Shown here: positions 10,858 through 23,308 of the stretch, piece after piece
Layout of the letters: the number at the start of each line of letters is the position of its first letter
Numbering within the stretch: the stretch's first letter is position 1
NCBI GenBank assembly: GCA_030704615.1
Contig: CM060733.1
Coordinates: 55,802,001 to 55,866,000 of the forward strand
Direction of reading: 5' to 3'
Source: Takakia lepidozioides
Lineage: Eukaryota > Streptophyta > Takakiopsida > Takakiales > Takakiaceae
DNA: 64,000 bases
Made by a program: the position numbers and the translations under genes
Notes under the pieces: model-generated
Seen by the model: only the letters and a program-made list of their open reading frames with translations
What the model was told of the DNA's origin: nothing
Databases searched by the model: none

Positions 10858-11500
10858 CTATGAAGGCTTAAGATTAGATTCCACTCCGGAGGGGGGATCA
10901 GAGATTAAGACTCCCACCGATAGAATTCTATTAGCAAGTTTCCAGAGAAAGGAGGAGATCTTAGAGGATATGTTCGAGATATTAGCCCAAACCAGCTTCC
11001 AAATAGTGGGATGACTAGGCACATGAGCCCATTTTTTAGTCCATTCTACTTGAAAGGATTGTTTGGGCATCAGCAGAGAGTAGCCCATCTTGACAGTATA
11101 AGCGAAGAAATGATCATGATCTTTGGTCATCCAAGACCACTCCCCAGGGTCAAACTGCAAGTGTCTGATAGCAGCAGAGAGGAACCAATTGAAAGAGTCG
11201 GTGTAATGCTGCAGCTCTTCAAGCGGTCTGGGGTTAGATTTCCCAGAAGAGGAGCAAATGATTTTGATACCAAAGTAGTCTGAATTGATAGGGAGCGGTA
11301 AGGCCTCGGTCCAACCAAGGTGCCGTCTGTCTCATACTAAAGCAGACACCAGAAATGAAATTGGGGTCAGAGGAGACCGGCCCACCCATTTCCATTTCCT
11401 TAGACCTAGCCATTGCAACCATAAATCCCCAAAATTGGTGATAAATTATGATTAGGTGCTCTCTAAGTGCCTGTAAATCCTCAGGTGCCAACCTAGCCAA
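10858..11500 (-). mobile_element. LINE fragment with RT zinc-binding (zf-RVT) region
   Basis: Minus-strand translation contains HFFAYTVKMGYSLLM, then IWKLVW and SSFLWKLANRILSVGVLI, matching the zf-RVT segment downstream of the reverse transcriptase in plant LINEs (F.VKSGY..L; W..IW; FLWK...ILP). The part toward 11500 is an open frame without a clear motif and probably belongs to the RT tail. The element is truncated and the frame is interrupted. Confidence 0.7.
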
Positions 11501-13138
11501 ATCGGAAGGACCATGTGACGAGGATTTGCGAGCAGGTCAGTCCAACATTTATGAAAGCTGCCAATGACGGTCTCCCATCCTTGGGAGACTCTCCTTATGG
11601 AAAAAATTATCCGCAACAAGTGCAGGTGCCAAATATATTCTATTTCAGATGTTGTTTTCTATTGTGATTATGATATATATGAAGCGGAAAACTTGTTGGA
11701 AATGTAAAATCATTTGAAAAAAAAGAAGGGGGACAAAGCCCTTTGTCATATTAAGAAAATCATGGAAAAAATAACCATGTTGGGAGGCCCTGAAGGCTTG
11801 CATCACTTGGTGATTGGGTAACACCCAGTCCAGACCTAGGGGAAGCTCTAACCAGGGCAGTAATCACTCTCTTCAGCGAACAGCAAGCTACGAACACTGC
11901 CAGTAAAATCATCTTCTCAATCTACTTGTTACACTTCATTTTGATTATTTATTAACTGATTGTCATACAGATATTTGGTAGAATCTTACATGATAAAACG
12001 AATTTTTTTCTAGCTACCTTGTTAATTAATAGTCAAGCTCAATAATTTTCATCTCTCAAATTTTTTCTCCCCCTTCCCTTGGGCGGTGTTCATGCAAAAG
12101 CCTTCACGGCACGGTTACTGTGAAAGAGGTTATTTTTTCCTCTCACTATCAAGGGGCCTGATTTGTGAGCTGACGGTCACTCCCAAATTGGAGGCACCCT
12201 GAAATTAGGAATGGCAAACTCAAAGCTCAGCTTAATTCGGTGCCGAATCGCCAGCGTTGATCTTCCCTGGTCTTTCCCACCACGCCTCAGTTTGGTCGGG
12301 TTGTTGTGAGGTTGCTTCCGACCTCCTAGCTCCGCTTTTGTCTCATGCCTCGTCTGTCGTTCTGTTGTTCCTCTCGGTGTCTGCGCTCTGGGTCTGCCCC
12401 ATTTGGAAGCCTAGCCTTCGGGGTCTCAGCGAGGTGATATTTTCCTCGCCCATGTAGGGTAATGTGATTCAACGGGGCCTGGCTGCCTTTCCGAAAAACA
12501 AATGAGGAAAAGGAACAGAAAGAGAGATATTTCACGGAGGAAGAGATGGTGGGGGCCACCGAGGGGGGAAGGGATGGTGCACGCTTTCCCGAGAGTCTCT
12601 TTCCCATGAAAGTAAAAAAGGTCTTGCAGTTTTTCGGGCGTCTGTGGACAAGATCTCTTTCCCGGTTTTGAGTGGGGTCGGCAGGGGGTCGCAGAGAGCG
12701 ATTGAATAAGCACAGAGAACACGAAAGAAGGCAGCTTTCTATTTCTTTCTCTGTTGTCTGTGTTTGTTCGTGTAGGCGAGCGAGAGATCGTAGGTGGGAC
12801 ATCATTGCAAATAAAGTGTGTATGTGAGAAAGGAGACGCAAAAGATATTTGGAGGGAGAGTGAGTTGAGACGCAAGCTGTGTTGTGATGTGTGCGGGACC
12901 GATGGGTGGATGATCAGGGCGTAATGGAGACTGCTGGATAGGGAAGGAGAAGGAGCGCATAAGGTTCCGTCCTCGTGGGTAACGCCCACAGCTCGGGTTG
13001 AGCGGGACTAGGAGCGAGAAAGTCAACTGTTGAGCCGCCCTCGCTTAAATCAGCCATCGATGGCTAGTTGCACGTCCAGTGCAACCGCTGCATTGAGTTT
13101 GCGCAGCAACATGACCTGTGAATCTCATGAATTGAAAC
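11501..13138. other. Spacer and probable promoter/5' leader of the SANT-like gene
   Basis: 11501-12240 is AT-rich without recognisable features. 12250-13138 is richer in G and C and lies directly upstream of a confirmed first coding exon, so it probably holds the promoter and 5' untranslated region. Long minus-strand open frames at 12326-12989 look like chance coding in two overlapping frames. Confidence 0.45.
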
Positions 13139-15982
13139 ATGAAGGGGAACCGTAACCGTCTCTATCCTGCCCCCATGGGCGGTCCTCCCACTGCTAGTGC
13201 AGGTGGGCCAAATGGCGCGGCCAATGGGGGCGATCACAGCGCTCAGCAGCAGCTCAGGCATGATCCGGGCGTGTCTATGGACTGGAGCGCTATGGAGCAA
13301 TCTATTCTAGATGATGGCCTCGCCAAGTACGCTCTCAAGCCTTTTTCCTCCTCCCCTCTATTTGTTGGTTCGTTTTCAATGTTTAGCAGGTGTTGCTTCC
13401 TCTTGTCTCTAATCTAGTGTCAAAAGACACTGACATGGAGAGAGAAGAAAAATAGAAGTTTGTTCTCTCTCCTGATGATCAAGAGACCCAAGTAGAGAAA
13501 GAGGTACCAAAAGAGAGATAGACTTTGAATGCTGTATGTGGCTTGAATGTGAGCGTGTGGCAGATATGCAAGTGAGACAAGCAGCATTTTGAAGTACATA
13601 AGAATTGCTGCCTTGCTGCCAGACAAGACTGTGCGTGATGTAGCCTTGCGATGCCACTGGAAGACTGTAAGGCCCCTCACTCCCTCATGAATTGATGGAT
13701 GATGATAACGGAGTTGTTTTGGTATTGTGCAATTGCGACTCTGATGAAGGATAAGCTTGGGAGTGTTTTGTTGCTAACCGGGTACAGATGCTTGATTCTG
13801 GTATGCACAGAAAAAGGAGAATGGCAGAAAGCATAAGGCAGATGAAAATGGAGCCAAGAAAAGCAAAGAGAAGAAGGTGTGAGCTGGTTGCATCTCCATT
13901 TTTTTGAGATTGCATGGTGTTTTGCAAGAAGAGCAAGAGGAAGTTGAATCTTGTGTACCCAGAGCTGGGTGGGCTGTACATAATTTCTGCTGTGGAGGTG
14001 CCTTCTTGCTGAACGTGTGGCCTGTTTTGAAGTGCCGGGGAAGGCCACTGTGTCTCACTCATTATTGTTAGTGATGTTGGTTCAATTCACACTCTTAAGG
14101 TCCTGTGTCCATGCGTTGGTAGAGGCAGAAAGGCAAGATTCCATTGAAGAAGATCCAGACTCAAATTCAAACCATGAAGGAGCGTTTTTTATTTGTTCAT
14201 AATCATCCAGTGAAGCTGAACCTAATTGCCTGTAAGAGTCCAAAGAGGAAGTTTGTTTGTCTGAGGACTTGAGAGTCCAGCATAGAAGTTGAAGTTGAAG
14301 TTGAAGTTGAGTTTTTGACCTTGTCAGGAGAAAGCTGAAGCTGCATCAAAGCAGTTGGCCCCTACGGTGGCGAGATCTGGGATGCCCATGTATACTCCCC
14401 CTCCACCACCCATTGATAATGACGATGGGATCTCCAATGAAGGTATTTTCACTACTATCTATTGTTTTCTCTAGATGATAATGAGGGTGTGGATGGATGT
14501 TTCCTTCAAAAAGGGATTGCCAGTGACCTTGACATGGACCTTGGCATCCTTTGCCTAGCAAGGGAGCGTCTTTGCTTTGGGTTCATGGCAAGCCTTATGC
14601 CCATCATATATGTGTATACGCTAGCAGGAAGGGTTTGGAAGAAGACTAAGAGAAACCTGTTGGAGAAGCTTGTTGTTAGAGAGCTTGTGTGGCGGTGAAC
14701 AGAGGAAGGTGGCTGGAGAGAGATAAGTTGGGATGTAAAGAACTGGAGGTGAAGAAAATTGTTCACCCTGTGTAATGGACATGACCCACCTTTCTTCTCT
14801 TGTGAAGAAGTTGGGTTGTGGAGTACTCCAGAGTTTGAGGGCTCGGAAAGCATGTAGTCAGAAAATCCAAGAATCTATGGATAAGAATTCACAATAAACA
14901 AAGATCACAGTAGAAAGCCAGGCCTAGGCAAGCTTCCTAGCATTTGGGTATGGAAAACGAAGTGCCTAGGTGCAACAGAGTTCACTCTCCCCACAGAACA
15001 TCTGAGCTCTGGTGGCACTCAGCGTCACAGATATGATCCGATAGCAACTTAATAATGTGTACAAAAAGCTCCAACATCGTAGAGAAAGAAGTAAATGTAG
15101 CTTATCTCTCTTAAAGAGGAGGACAACATATTCTCAAGAGAGGTTGGGGGTTGGTGCAGCAATAGGTGGCCCAACTGGGCAATTGTTTGAGCAAAATTCT
15201 CAAGTTATTGTACAAATTCGAGCCAATCTTGCAGCATGCCAGGTAATCAATTCACTTGTGTCTGTTCATTTGAAACGTAGGAAGCTGTACCTCATTGTAC
15301 TACTGTGCCAGCGAGTTCCAAATCAGTTGCAGTGTTGTATGTTGTTCCTTTGGGAGGGCAGCTTGGACTGATATATGAGCTGTGGCTCAATGGTGGGTTA
15401 AACAGCTACAGGGGAACACCGACTTGCTGGTTCGATTTCGTGACAACATATTGGCAATTTTGGATGGGTATACTACCTCTTCTTTTTCTTAGAAATTTGC
15501 TTGGCAGGGTCTTCATGCTTCATGTACTGTAATCAGTGACAAAGCATGGGTTTGTTAAGGTTGTGCTTTTGTACTCAATTGTCTTCTGTCAGAAACCCGC
15601 TTGATCAGAAAAATTCTAGTGACCTGTGGATCTTTCAGAAGATGTGCTGTGTAAAAGGTGAACGTGAACAACAGATTCACTATCTGGATTGCCCTTGACA
15701 CAAATTTTTGAAAGACACCTTTAGAAGTGGACGCCATTTTAGAATCAAGTCCTCCTTTTTGGGTTGGGAGTGACCTAAGGAGGGTCGAACCATGTTCTTT
15801 CTTGCTACTAAAGCTCTTGGCACTGACCTAATTTGGATGAATTCGGGTGACCATACAGGATGACAAATATGCCAGGCATTATGAGCCAAATGCCACCCCT
15901 CCCAGTGAAACTGAATGTGGAGTTAGCGGACAGCATTTTGCCAGAGTCCTTGCCTCCAACATCAGCACACTTGCAAGCATAA
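13139..15982 (+). CDS. SANT/Myb-like (homeodomain-like superfamily) nuclear protein
   Basis: Seven exons join in phase to 243 codons: 13139-13326, 13573-13666, 13811-13876, 14328-14442, 15160-15242, 15406-15467, 15859-15982 (stop TAA). All internal borders are GT/AG. The product matches a plant family with one Myb/SANT-like helix-turn-helix: WSAMEQSILDDGLA, then RIAALLPDKTVRDVALRCHW (the second and third helices), KKENGRKHKAD, a proline-rich linker YTPPPPP, the block AIGGPTGQLFEQNSQV, the helix LLVRFRDNILAILDG, and a tail MPGIMSQMPPLPV. A basic stretch around residues 96-115 could be a nuclear localisation signal. The molecular role of the family is not well defined; DNA or chromatin binding is inferred from the fold. 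The start at 13139 is the ATG that opens this frame. The gene looks intact. Confidence 0.88.
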
Positions 15983-16808
15983 CCTGCGATCGGGCTCCCG
16001 AATCTATTAGCATCTTTGGATTCTGTACAGAGCTTGCCTCTCCAGCTCACAACTGCGTTTCTCTAGTTCAAAGGAAGGTCGGGATGACGTACTTGGCTGA
16101 GGCTTTCTTTGGGCTGAATTCCTGCATTCAATTGCCAATGTCGGCTAAACCAACAACATGCATTTGACCAAAAGCTGCTTTGCAACTCATCAGTACATAC
16201 TCTTTGCGGCAATAGTTCTTTAAGAGACCAGATCAACTTCGGGAGTGCCCCAAGGGCGTCACTACCAAGGCGTAGTAAAGGAATAAAAGGCCCAGGCATC
16301 TCTTCTCCAAGAGGTAAGCTCCTGGTTGTAGGATCCATAATGTAGAGAGTGTCTTATTGTGGATCATTGTACATAAAAGAAAGAAAAGATGGGCAAGCTC
16401 TGTACAGGTGTCTGATTTGACCAACATCGGTAAGTGTTACTCCAGTCCCTCTAAATGCTACAGAGACAAATTTGGATGTGATACACAATCAAAGGAAGAC
16501 TTTTCCCTGGAAATTTTGAAGCAGCAAAGCTTGCGGAGTTCATGATTTCATGCAGTTCAGTGCTAATTCATGCTGTTCATGGAATGTTGTGCAAGAATGC
16601 ATGAAAGCTGCATTGGGACAGCTATGTGTGACAACCATGGTTCTCTGCATTCTGCCTTAGTCTTAATTTTCATTGTGTCTTTCCTGTCCTGCTTGATGTC
16701 ACAATTCAGTGAGAGTTTTCTAACTTCAAGGTAGAACGTGGAAGGGAGAATAAAACAGAATTGTTTGATCGAGTTCAAAGATGGAAGTTAACTGGCAACT
16801 CAAGGCGT
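15983..16808. other. 3' flank of the SANT-like gene; no gene recognised
   Basis: Converges on the 3' end of the minus-strand methyltransferase relic. Minus-strand open frames at 16063-16338 match nothing I know. Confidence 0.4.
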
Positions 16809-18076
16809 TCACAAGTCATGCCCTGAGATGTTCCAGCTCGAGGAGTCGCTTGCCAAATCATACTGTTGGAGCAACCCTTGCTTTCTACAATATTTGTAGC
16901 CAACTCCCTCTAGAAACTCTGATATCTGCTGACTACTGCTCCTGCTTTCCTGCAGCAAATCCTCATCCTCTTCATAGATGACATGGGGCTTCTTCGCCTG
17001 GCAATGAGAGCAAGCAAGTGGCAGCCTTCAACACACTTTACTCTCACACCTGAACATCAATTTTCAGTACTAAAATTGACTGATTCCTGGGCACTATGGA
17101 GTCTAAAGTTACCGAACGCACTGCTATGGGGACAATTGGTCTGGGTGAAATGCTAGCTGCGCTCCTGCTGGCAGACATTGCACTGTTGTCAAGTCTCCCA
17201 ATCACCTGCCTGCATTCATACATGTACTCATCAGAAACCTGCTCTATTCTTGTCAAGTTCCTAGCAGCCTTGAAAAGTATACTCATGAGTATTTGTTATT
17301 TGTTATCGAGTCCTTTCTGTCCACAAGAAGTGGGTAGTGGTTCACAATGCAGGAGGTTGAAATCTGGTGTACCCTCCTACTTGAGAAGTGGTCGGCTGGT
17401 TCTTCAGTAGTCTGCAGCTCTCTCTAGAAAAGAGGGTAGATCATTAATCCATTCATGTTCCGAGCCAAAGTCCAGAGAGCATACTCATAGCACCTGGGTC
17501 AATGAAGCCCTTAAAATCAGGACGACCCTATGGCAGTCGTACAAACAATTGGAACAGGAAGAGCTACAAAACCTTCCAATACTGCTCACCAGTACTACTC
17601 GTCTACACTAGTAGTTGACTTCATATGGCTCAGCCTTTTCCAACTTAGCAGCAGTGTGAGGAGACGATGCCAAACCTCATGCAAGTGATATTTCCTGGAG
17701 CATCAGAAACTGCTGCAAGGTAGAGAAGATTCTCAAAAACTGGCAGGAATGCAAGCACTTCCTACCCCATGGCTGCAGCGGCAAAGGCCACCATTCCCAC
17801 ATTGGCACCCACATTGACAACCCATGACCCGTCTTTGTTTGGGCCGTCAGGTCTCAACTTTTTCAGCAGGCTCTGCATTGATTGAGGGAACTCCCAGATT
17901 GTTCCCCCTTCATCACGTGAAAGCAGAGATAGCTGCCGTGATACAAGGTATAGTGCAAATATGCTCATTGTCAATGTGAATGTACAGCCCCAGGCTGAGA
18001 GTACGACTGGTTTTGTTTTTAGTGCCGTTGAAGGGTTCGAACACAAACAAGTAGAATTGGTGTGGCTTCTCCTCAA
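16809..18076 (-). pseudogene. FkbM-type methyltransferase gene, broken
   Basis: Three minus-strand coding blocks follow the order of a plant FkbM-domain methyltransferase. Block 1 (18076-17679) has a hydrophobic N-terminal anchor (FTLTMSIFALYLVS), GTIWEFPQSM, then VVNVGANVGMVAFAAAAMG, which is the SAM-binding motif I, and LAFLPVFENL and SDAPGNITCM. Block 2 (17205-17050) has VIGRLDNSAMSAS and VTLDSIVP, ending ILVLKIDVQ. Block 3 (16997-16809) has PHVIYEEDEDLL and a final Cys/Lys-rich helix. An in-frame TAG (17764-17762) interrupts the frame directly after motif I while homology continues past it. About 20-25 residues after FENL and the expected GWEYHVLKGA segment after IDVQ are missing. This points to a pseudogene; a heavily re-spliced gene is less likely. 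Confidence 0.7.
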
Positions 18077-18329
18077 GTTAACAACAGCAGTACCCAGCCA
18101 TGTTGATGTGTGGCAAGAAGCCTGTCCTCAAGCAGAAATGTGTGTTTGGAGTACTGAGGAGCTGTAAGGTGTATTATGTGAGTTTAATCTGAGGTTTTGT
18201 TTTCTTCCATGCAGGATGGCAGGGGTGGATATCACAATGTTTCGAGTTAAACATTTGCACCATGACCTCTTCTTTGCAAACAGGAGCAGGAGCGGGTCAG
18301 CGTGGACTTTTGTAGCACTTCTGGTGACG

Positions 18330-20125
18330 TGAGGGCGCTATGTAAGTAGGGACAACTGGAAGAGGTGCTTCACATTTTGAACAAACAGGGCATTTTGGCA
18401 GATCCCAATCCATGAGTCTGTCTCTTGTGGCATTGCATTAAGACCAATGACGTTGAACGGGGAAAGCACGTGCATGTCCACGCAAAGGGGATTCAAGCCA
18501 AAGTTATTTCTACTTAACACTCTTGTCAATGTGTATGCAATGTGTGGAGCATGATGGACGCAAGCCAAGGGTTTGACAAAATGATTATACGGGAGGTTTG
18601 TACATGGACTAAAATGGTCAGAGGATATGCGAGGTATGGGTGTGATAGGGAGGTTCTCGAGATGTACGAACGAAAGGCGTGATGCCTGACAAAATCACAT
18701 TTATTTGTGTTCTCGAGGCAAGTGTCATCCTAGGAGCCTTGGAAAAAGAGGTCTATGCTAACATCGTCAAAGCTGGATTGTGCAGATATCTTGCTGACAT
18801 GTATGCCAAATGTGGGAGCATAAAGGATGCACATAAAGTGTTTGACAATATGGCCGAGATGTGGTCTCATGGAATGCGATGATAGCAGGATACGCTCAGC
18901 AGGGTTGTGGAAAGGATGCTCTTGAAATGCATGAGCAAATGATGCATGAAGGGGTGATGCCTGACAAGGTCATAATCATTTGTGTTTTGAATGCATTTGC
19001 TGGTCTGGCATCCCTGGATGAAGGCAGACAGGTCCATGCTGCCATGATCAAAGCAGGAGTTGCACCAAATATCATTCTGGAGACTGCCCTTGGGGAGCAT
19101 AGAGAATGCACTTGAAGTGTTTGACAAAATGTCTGTACGAAATTTGGCGCATGCAATGCAATGATAGCTGGATTATGCTAGGCAAGGGTGTTGTGGTGAG
19201 GCTTTTGAGATGTACAAAGAAATGATGTGGGAAGGGGTGATGCCCGACAAAGTCTTTATTTGAGTTCTGAATGCGTAGGGCAGCCTGGCAACCCTGGAAA
19301 AGGCGAAAGAGCTTCATTTTGACATCATCAACTATATAATTGCCAGATATTATTTTGAACACTTCCCTTGCATCCGTTACAGGATATGCTGCGCATGGTT
19401 GTGGTTAGGGAGACTTTTGAGATGTATGAGCAAATGATGCAGGAGGGGTTCATGCTCAACAAGGTCACATTCATCGGTGTATTCAACGCATGTGCCAGCA
19501 TGGCAGAGCTGCAAAAGGGAAAAGAGGTCTACATCAGCATCCTTGAAGCTGGAATCACACTGGATATTAATTTGGACAATGCCCTTGTCAACATGTATGC
19601 CTAATGCAGGAGTGTAGATCATGCATGTCAAGGGTTCAATACTATGGTCGAACGAGGTGTGGTCTCATGGATTGCCATGATCACAGGATGTGCTGAGAAC
19701 GGCTGTGGCAGGGAGGCCCTGCAAATATTTGAAAAAATGCAACAGGAAGCCTTGAAGCCAGACGGTATCACCTCTGTCTTCTCGCTGCATGTAGCCATGT
19801 GGGCTTAGTGGATGAAGGCCATCACTACTTGGATTCCACGAGTCAAGATCATGCTCTCATGCCTACTGTAGAACATTATGTCTGCATGGTGGGTGGGCCT
19901 TGTTGGCTGTGGAGGCTGGTTGGATGAGGCAGAGGATCTCATTACAAACTGCCAATCAAACCAGGTGCTACAGTGTTAGGCACCTTGCTTGGAGCCTGAA
20001 GAATTCATGGCAATATGGATGTAGCAGAACATGCCTTCTCATGTGCAATTCAGACCCATTTGCAACAAATGAGTTCGCGGGTTTGAACATGAGGGAGATG
20101 AGGAGCAGGAAGATTTGAACAGAAA
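18330..20125 (+). pseudogene. PLS-class PPR gene remnant with E-type tail
   Basis: All three forward frames in turn give pentatricopeptide repeats: LADMYAKCGSIKDAHKVFD, SWNAMIAGYAQQGCGKDALE, MPDKVIIICVLNAFAGLAS, GRQVHAAMIKAG, then degraded copies, then ALQIFEKMQQEALKPDGIT, VGLVDEGHHY, TVEHYVCMV and KPGATVLGTLLGA, which is the order of the E motif region. At least eight stops or frameshifts break the frame. Intact members of this family guide C-to-U RNA editing in organelles; this copy is intronless and dead. There is no intact mitochondrial or plastid leader. Confidence 0.85.
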
Positions 20126-22303
20126 CCTGTCAGCACAGAGCATAAGAGTCGAACCAGATGTGTGCAAAGATGGTGCAGAGTGTTTTTTGCTGGATTCCGT
20201 CAGTTTGTTAGTGGGTGTCCAGGTTACCCCAATGAGTCATGGCATTGTGATCGGCACCACCTTGTGATGTGCATTACTAACTTGCATAACTGCCCCCGGC
20301 GCTCCAACACTTCCCCTGTAGCAAAACATTTGATAATCCATAATTCCCCTTGCTAATCTTTGAAGCTTCTTGAAATCTTTTGGTTTCATGGTCCGTGCTT
20401 AAGAGTCCAATAAAATGCCAAGCCCCCAACACCTGAAACTAAAATTGTGTCATTGTCATTGGTAGCACATAGCATAGTGGAGCAGTTTTAGATTGAAAGA
20501 TAGTTAAAGTTACAGGGGGGGCTGGTCACCTGATCTGTACATTTCAGAACACAGATGGTCACGGTCGGATCCACGTACCTAGTAGATTCTAAAATGTCAG
20601 CTCCGGAATCTTAATAGCCCTTGAAGGTATCCCAGCGTCTTCTTCCACTCGTGGGAGCTCTTGTGACTCCTTCGTGCCCACTCCTCTGCTGCCAGCATCA
20701 TGGTGCGTGAATTCTTTCCAAAATCCATTCAAGCATCCTGCGCCTCATTCTTTCTGTTTGGTTTCTCTTTGTTCACAATCTCATCAAACGAAAAATGATT
20801 GCTCTGTTTAAGAGTCTAAAATGTTCCTGTATTTGTGTTGTGGTTGTTATTGTTGCTGTGAGTAATGTAGACTGAAAGTATCTGTGATTCCTTTGCTACA
20901 GTTATTTCTTGGGTCTGTGTCGCTCCTTTGAATTGAAGAATTTAGCACCTAAGTTGAAAGGGGCCAAAAGCAGGGGTTGGGCTTGTGCATAGCAGTGCAT
21001 GGGATGGATTCAGTGCAGAGGTTTTCGGGTTTGGGAGAATCGGAGTGTTTCTGTATCAATTTGTTGTTGTGGGCTAGGAAGTTGAAAGCACGATTCAGCA
21101 CACCCGGAAGAAAGAAAAGCGGAGGCAATGACGAGAGGTGCTGTGGGTTGCAGGTGCTTTGAGATGAAGATCCATTCTCCTGGACTGTTAGGGCGGGGGT
21201 GATGAGGAGCTCTCTGTCTTCTGTGTGGCTGCAATTCTTGTGCAGAAATGGATGAAGCTGTTGAAAGATATTCAGTCTATGGATGGTGCCATCACGATAA
21301 TGTGTTGTTTTTTCGCAGGTTGCTCCACATATCTTCGAAGTTGATGAAGCTTGTCCCTTGACTAGCTGTCAATGCTTAGAAAATTCGGCATCTTTTGCTG
21401 TACGACTGTCAGCCTGTGCTTTTGGACCATCTATTGCACATTTTAGTTTACCCGTTAGTATGTGCAGCCACTTTGAAGAAAGGGCTGGGAGGTGTGTGGC
21501 TACTATGTGCAACAAGGATGACTATTGTTCTCAGAATTTTGAGGCTGGAAAGCTTACTCACAAACATAGTGATTACATATGTTTCTGACATTGAATTTGG
21601 GTTCCTTATGTTCCTTGACCTGTGTCTACAGATTTCAATGACATGCACATGACTGTAAACGTCCTAGTTGTGTCCATACGGCAAGTTATTCTTGAAGCAA
21701 ATCCAAGCATGTGTAGGGGATTTTCAGATTTGGCTTTAATCCCTTGAAATTTTGATCTTAACTAGAGAGCCTAAGTCTTTTAGTCAACTCAAATTGCTAG
21801 AATGGCTTCTGAATTTACTGATGGGATTAATTCTGGTGGGATGTGTTTTTGATCTGGAAGGATCAGATGCTACTTGCCATTATGGTGTCAGTAATTCTCT
21901 TAAGGATGGTGGATGACCTTATTTGTCAACATGTCAATGTATTTGCCTATGTTCGAATGAACATTCGGCTGTTGGTAGCTTGAATTCCTGGATTATGGGG
22001 CAGCTTTTCACAGCTTGGTTGCCTTCATATCAAGTAGAGAGAGTTTTTGCAGCTTGCTAGATCATAATATGATATGCAAGCGCGAGGCTGATTCATAGTA
22101 CTTGCTACACCATTGCATTTGTTGCAGATCACATTTGTGGCAGCAAACTATATATTTGGAGGAGAGCCAGTGTTTTTCCTTCTGGTGAAAAATCGCCATA
22201 TTTCGACGAGGAAAATCGGTCAGCTACTTTTGTACAAAGGAATTATGGGGGGAAGGGGGTAAAAATGGAGGACAATCAATATATGAAGCCAGCCAGTTTG
22301 TTT
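20126..22303. other. No gene proven; possible small exon/intron signals
   Basis: An ATG followed directly by gtgcgtg at 20700-20710, after a pyrimidine-rich leader, could be a first codon followed by an intron. Possible exons start after cag at 21245 and 21319, but their translations match nothing I know and I cannot join them. No repeats stand out. Confidence 0.3.
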
Positions 22304-22335
22304 GGTTTGTTTTGTTTTGTTTTGTTTTGTTTTGT
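22304..22335. repeat. (TTTTG)n microsatellite
   Basis: TTTTG repeats in tandem, followed by single-copy sequence. Confidence 0.85.
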
Positions 22336-22399
22336 AGCTTCTTTGGGATCTCCCAAACCGCGGGCCAGTGCGGGTGCTTGGTGCCGTTGGAAAGCCCTC

Positions 22400-22900
22400 A
22401 ATGAGGAGGGGTGCACCGGCTTGGTCTCATGATTTTTGGTGTGGGAGATATGGAATTCCAAGTCCTTTTGGTCTCCGGAAATTCGGGAAAATGGCAAAGT
22501 GGGCTTTCTTGGAGCAGTGATTGGCCCTTCATGTGGGAGATTTGGAATTTGAAATACTTGTGGTTATTGGAAATTTGCAAAAACATAGCAAAGTGGATAT
22601 ATCAATATATAAAGCCTCGAAAGGGGAGATTGCAAAAATAGCAAAGTGGGCTTTGGGATTGCCCTTGGACTTGGGTGACATTGGACATTGGAGGTTGCAC
22701 TTGGGTCTCTACATAGGAGACCCACATGGATGGATACGGAGGAGATTGCACATGGGCTTAGATTTCAATTCTTCACACATGGCCAAATGGCACAGGCTAC
22801 CCTAGATCTCCCAAACAGTGGAGTCTCTGGATACTTAGGGGATTGCACTTGGACATAGATGACATTGGACACTTGGGCCAATGGCACAAGCTACCCTAGT
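22400..22900 (+). repeat. Diverged tandem repeats with 'gcaaagtgggcttt' core
   Basis: Phrases such as tgggagat-tggaatt, ggaaattcg/tgcaaaa and tagcaaagtggg recur at about 22440, 22530 and 22620, then cacttgg/cacatgg phrases recur up to 22890. Units of about 90-100 bp, poorly conserved. No coding function is evident. Confidence 0.5.
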
Positions 22901-22989
22901 AGGAATAATGTAAGAACTTAATGGACGTTTGCGATCTGACGGTCCTTTCGCGGGATTGGGGCAGCCTGGGGTCCTCCGGTGGGGCCCCT

Positions 22990-23308
22990 GTCAAATCCTC
23001 CCCACCCCCTCTTACATCGGTTTCACTATTAAATACTTGAGAATGGTAAGGTGATAGCATTGCAGGCGACGAGGCACTGGTTTCGATACTTGATGGGAGG
23101 CTCTTGTATAAAATGGTTAGTCCATTTTATACTCAGCCAAACTTGGAATTAGTCAAATTTCGAGACCAAGCGTGAGTTACACCAACTCCGTTATGTGTAA
23201 CTCCGAGTGGAGTTACACACCTCGTTGTGTAACCCAGTGTAACCCCAACAGGAGTTTACACACCTTCAGTTCCATGTCACTTTCAAGAGAGGGTGGGGAA
23301 GATTTGAC
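22990..23308. mobile_element. MITE-like element with terminal inverted repeats, copy 1
   Basis: Starts GTCAAATCCTCCCCACCC and ends with the near-exact reverse complement (GGGTGGGGAAGATTTGAC). It carries no coding capacity. The interior (cgagaccaagcgtgagttac, then an inverted tgtaactccgagtggagttaca) is shared with copy 2 at 39516-39952. I see no clear target-site duplication, so the superfamily is unassigned. Confidence 0.75.

Noticed and set aside
12326-12989. Two long overlapping minus-strand frames (171 and 187 codons)
   Set aside because: They lie in the leader/promoter of the plus-strand SANT-like gene, overlap each other in different frames, and match no family.
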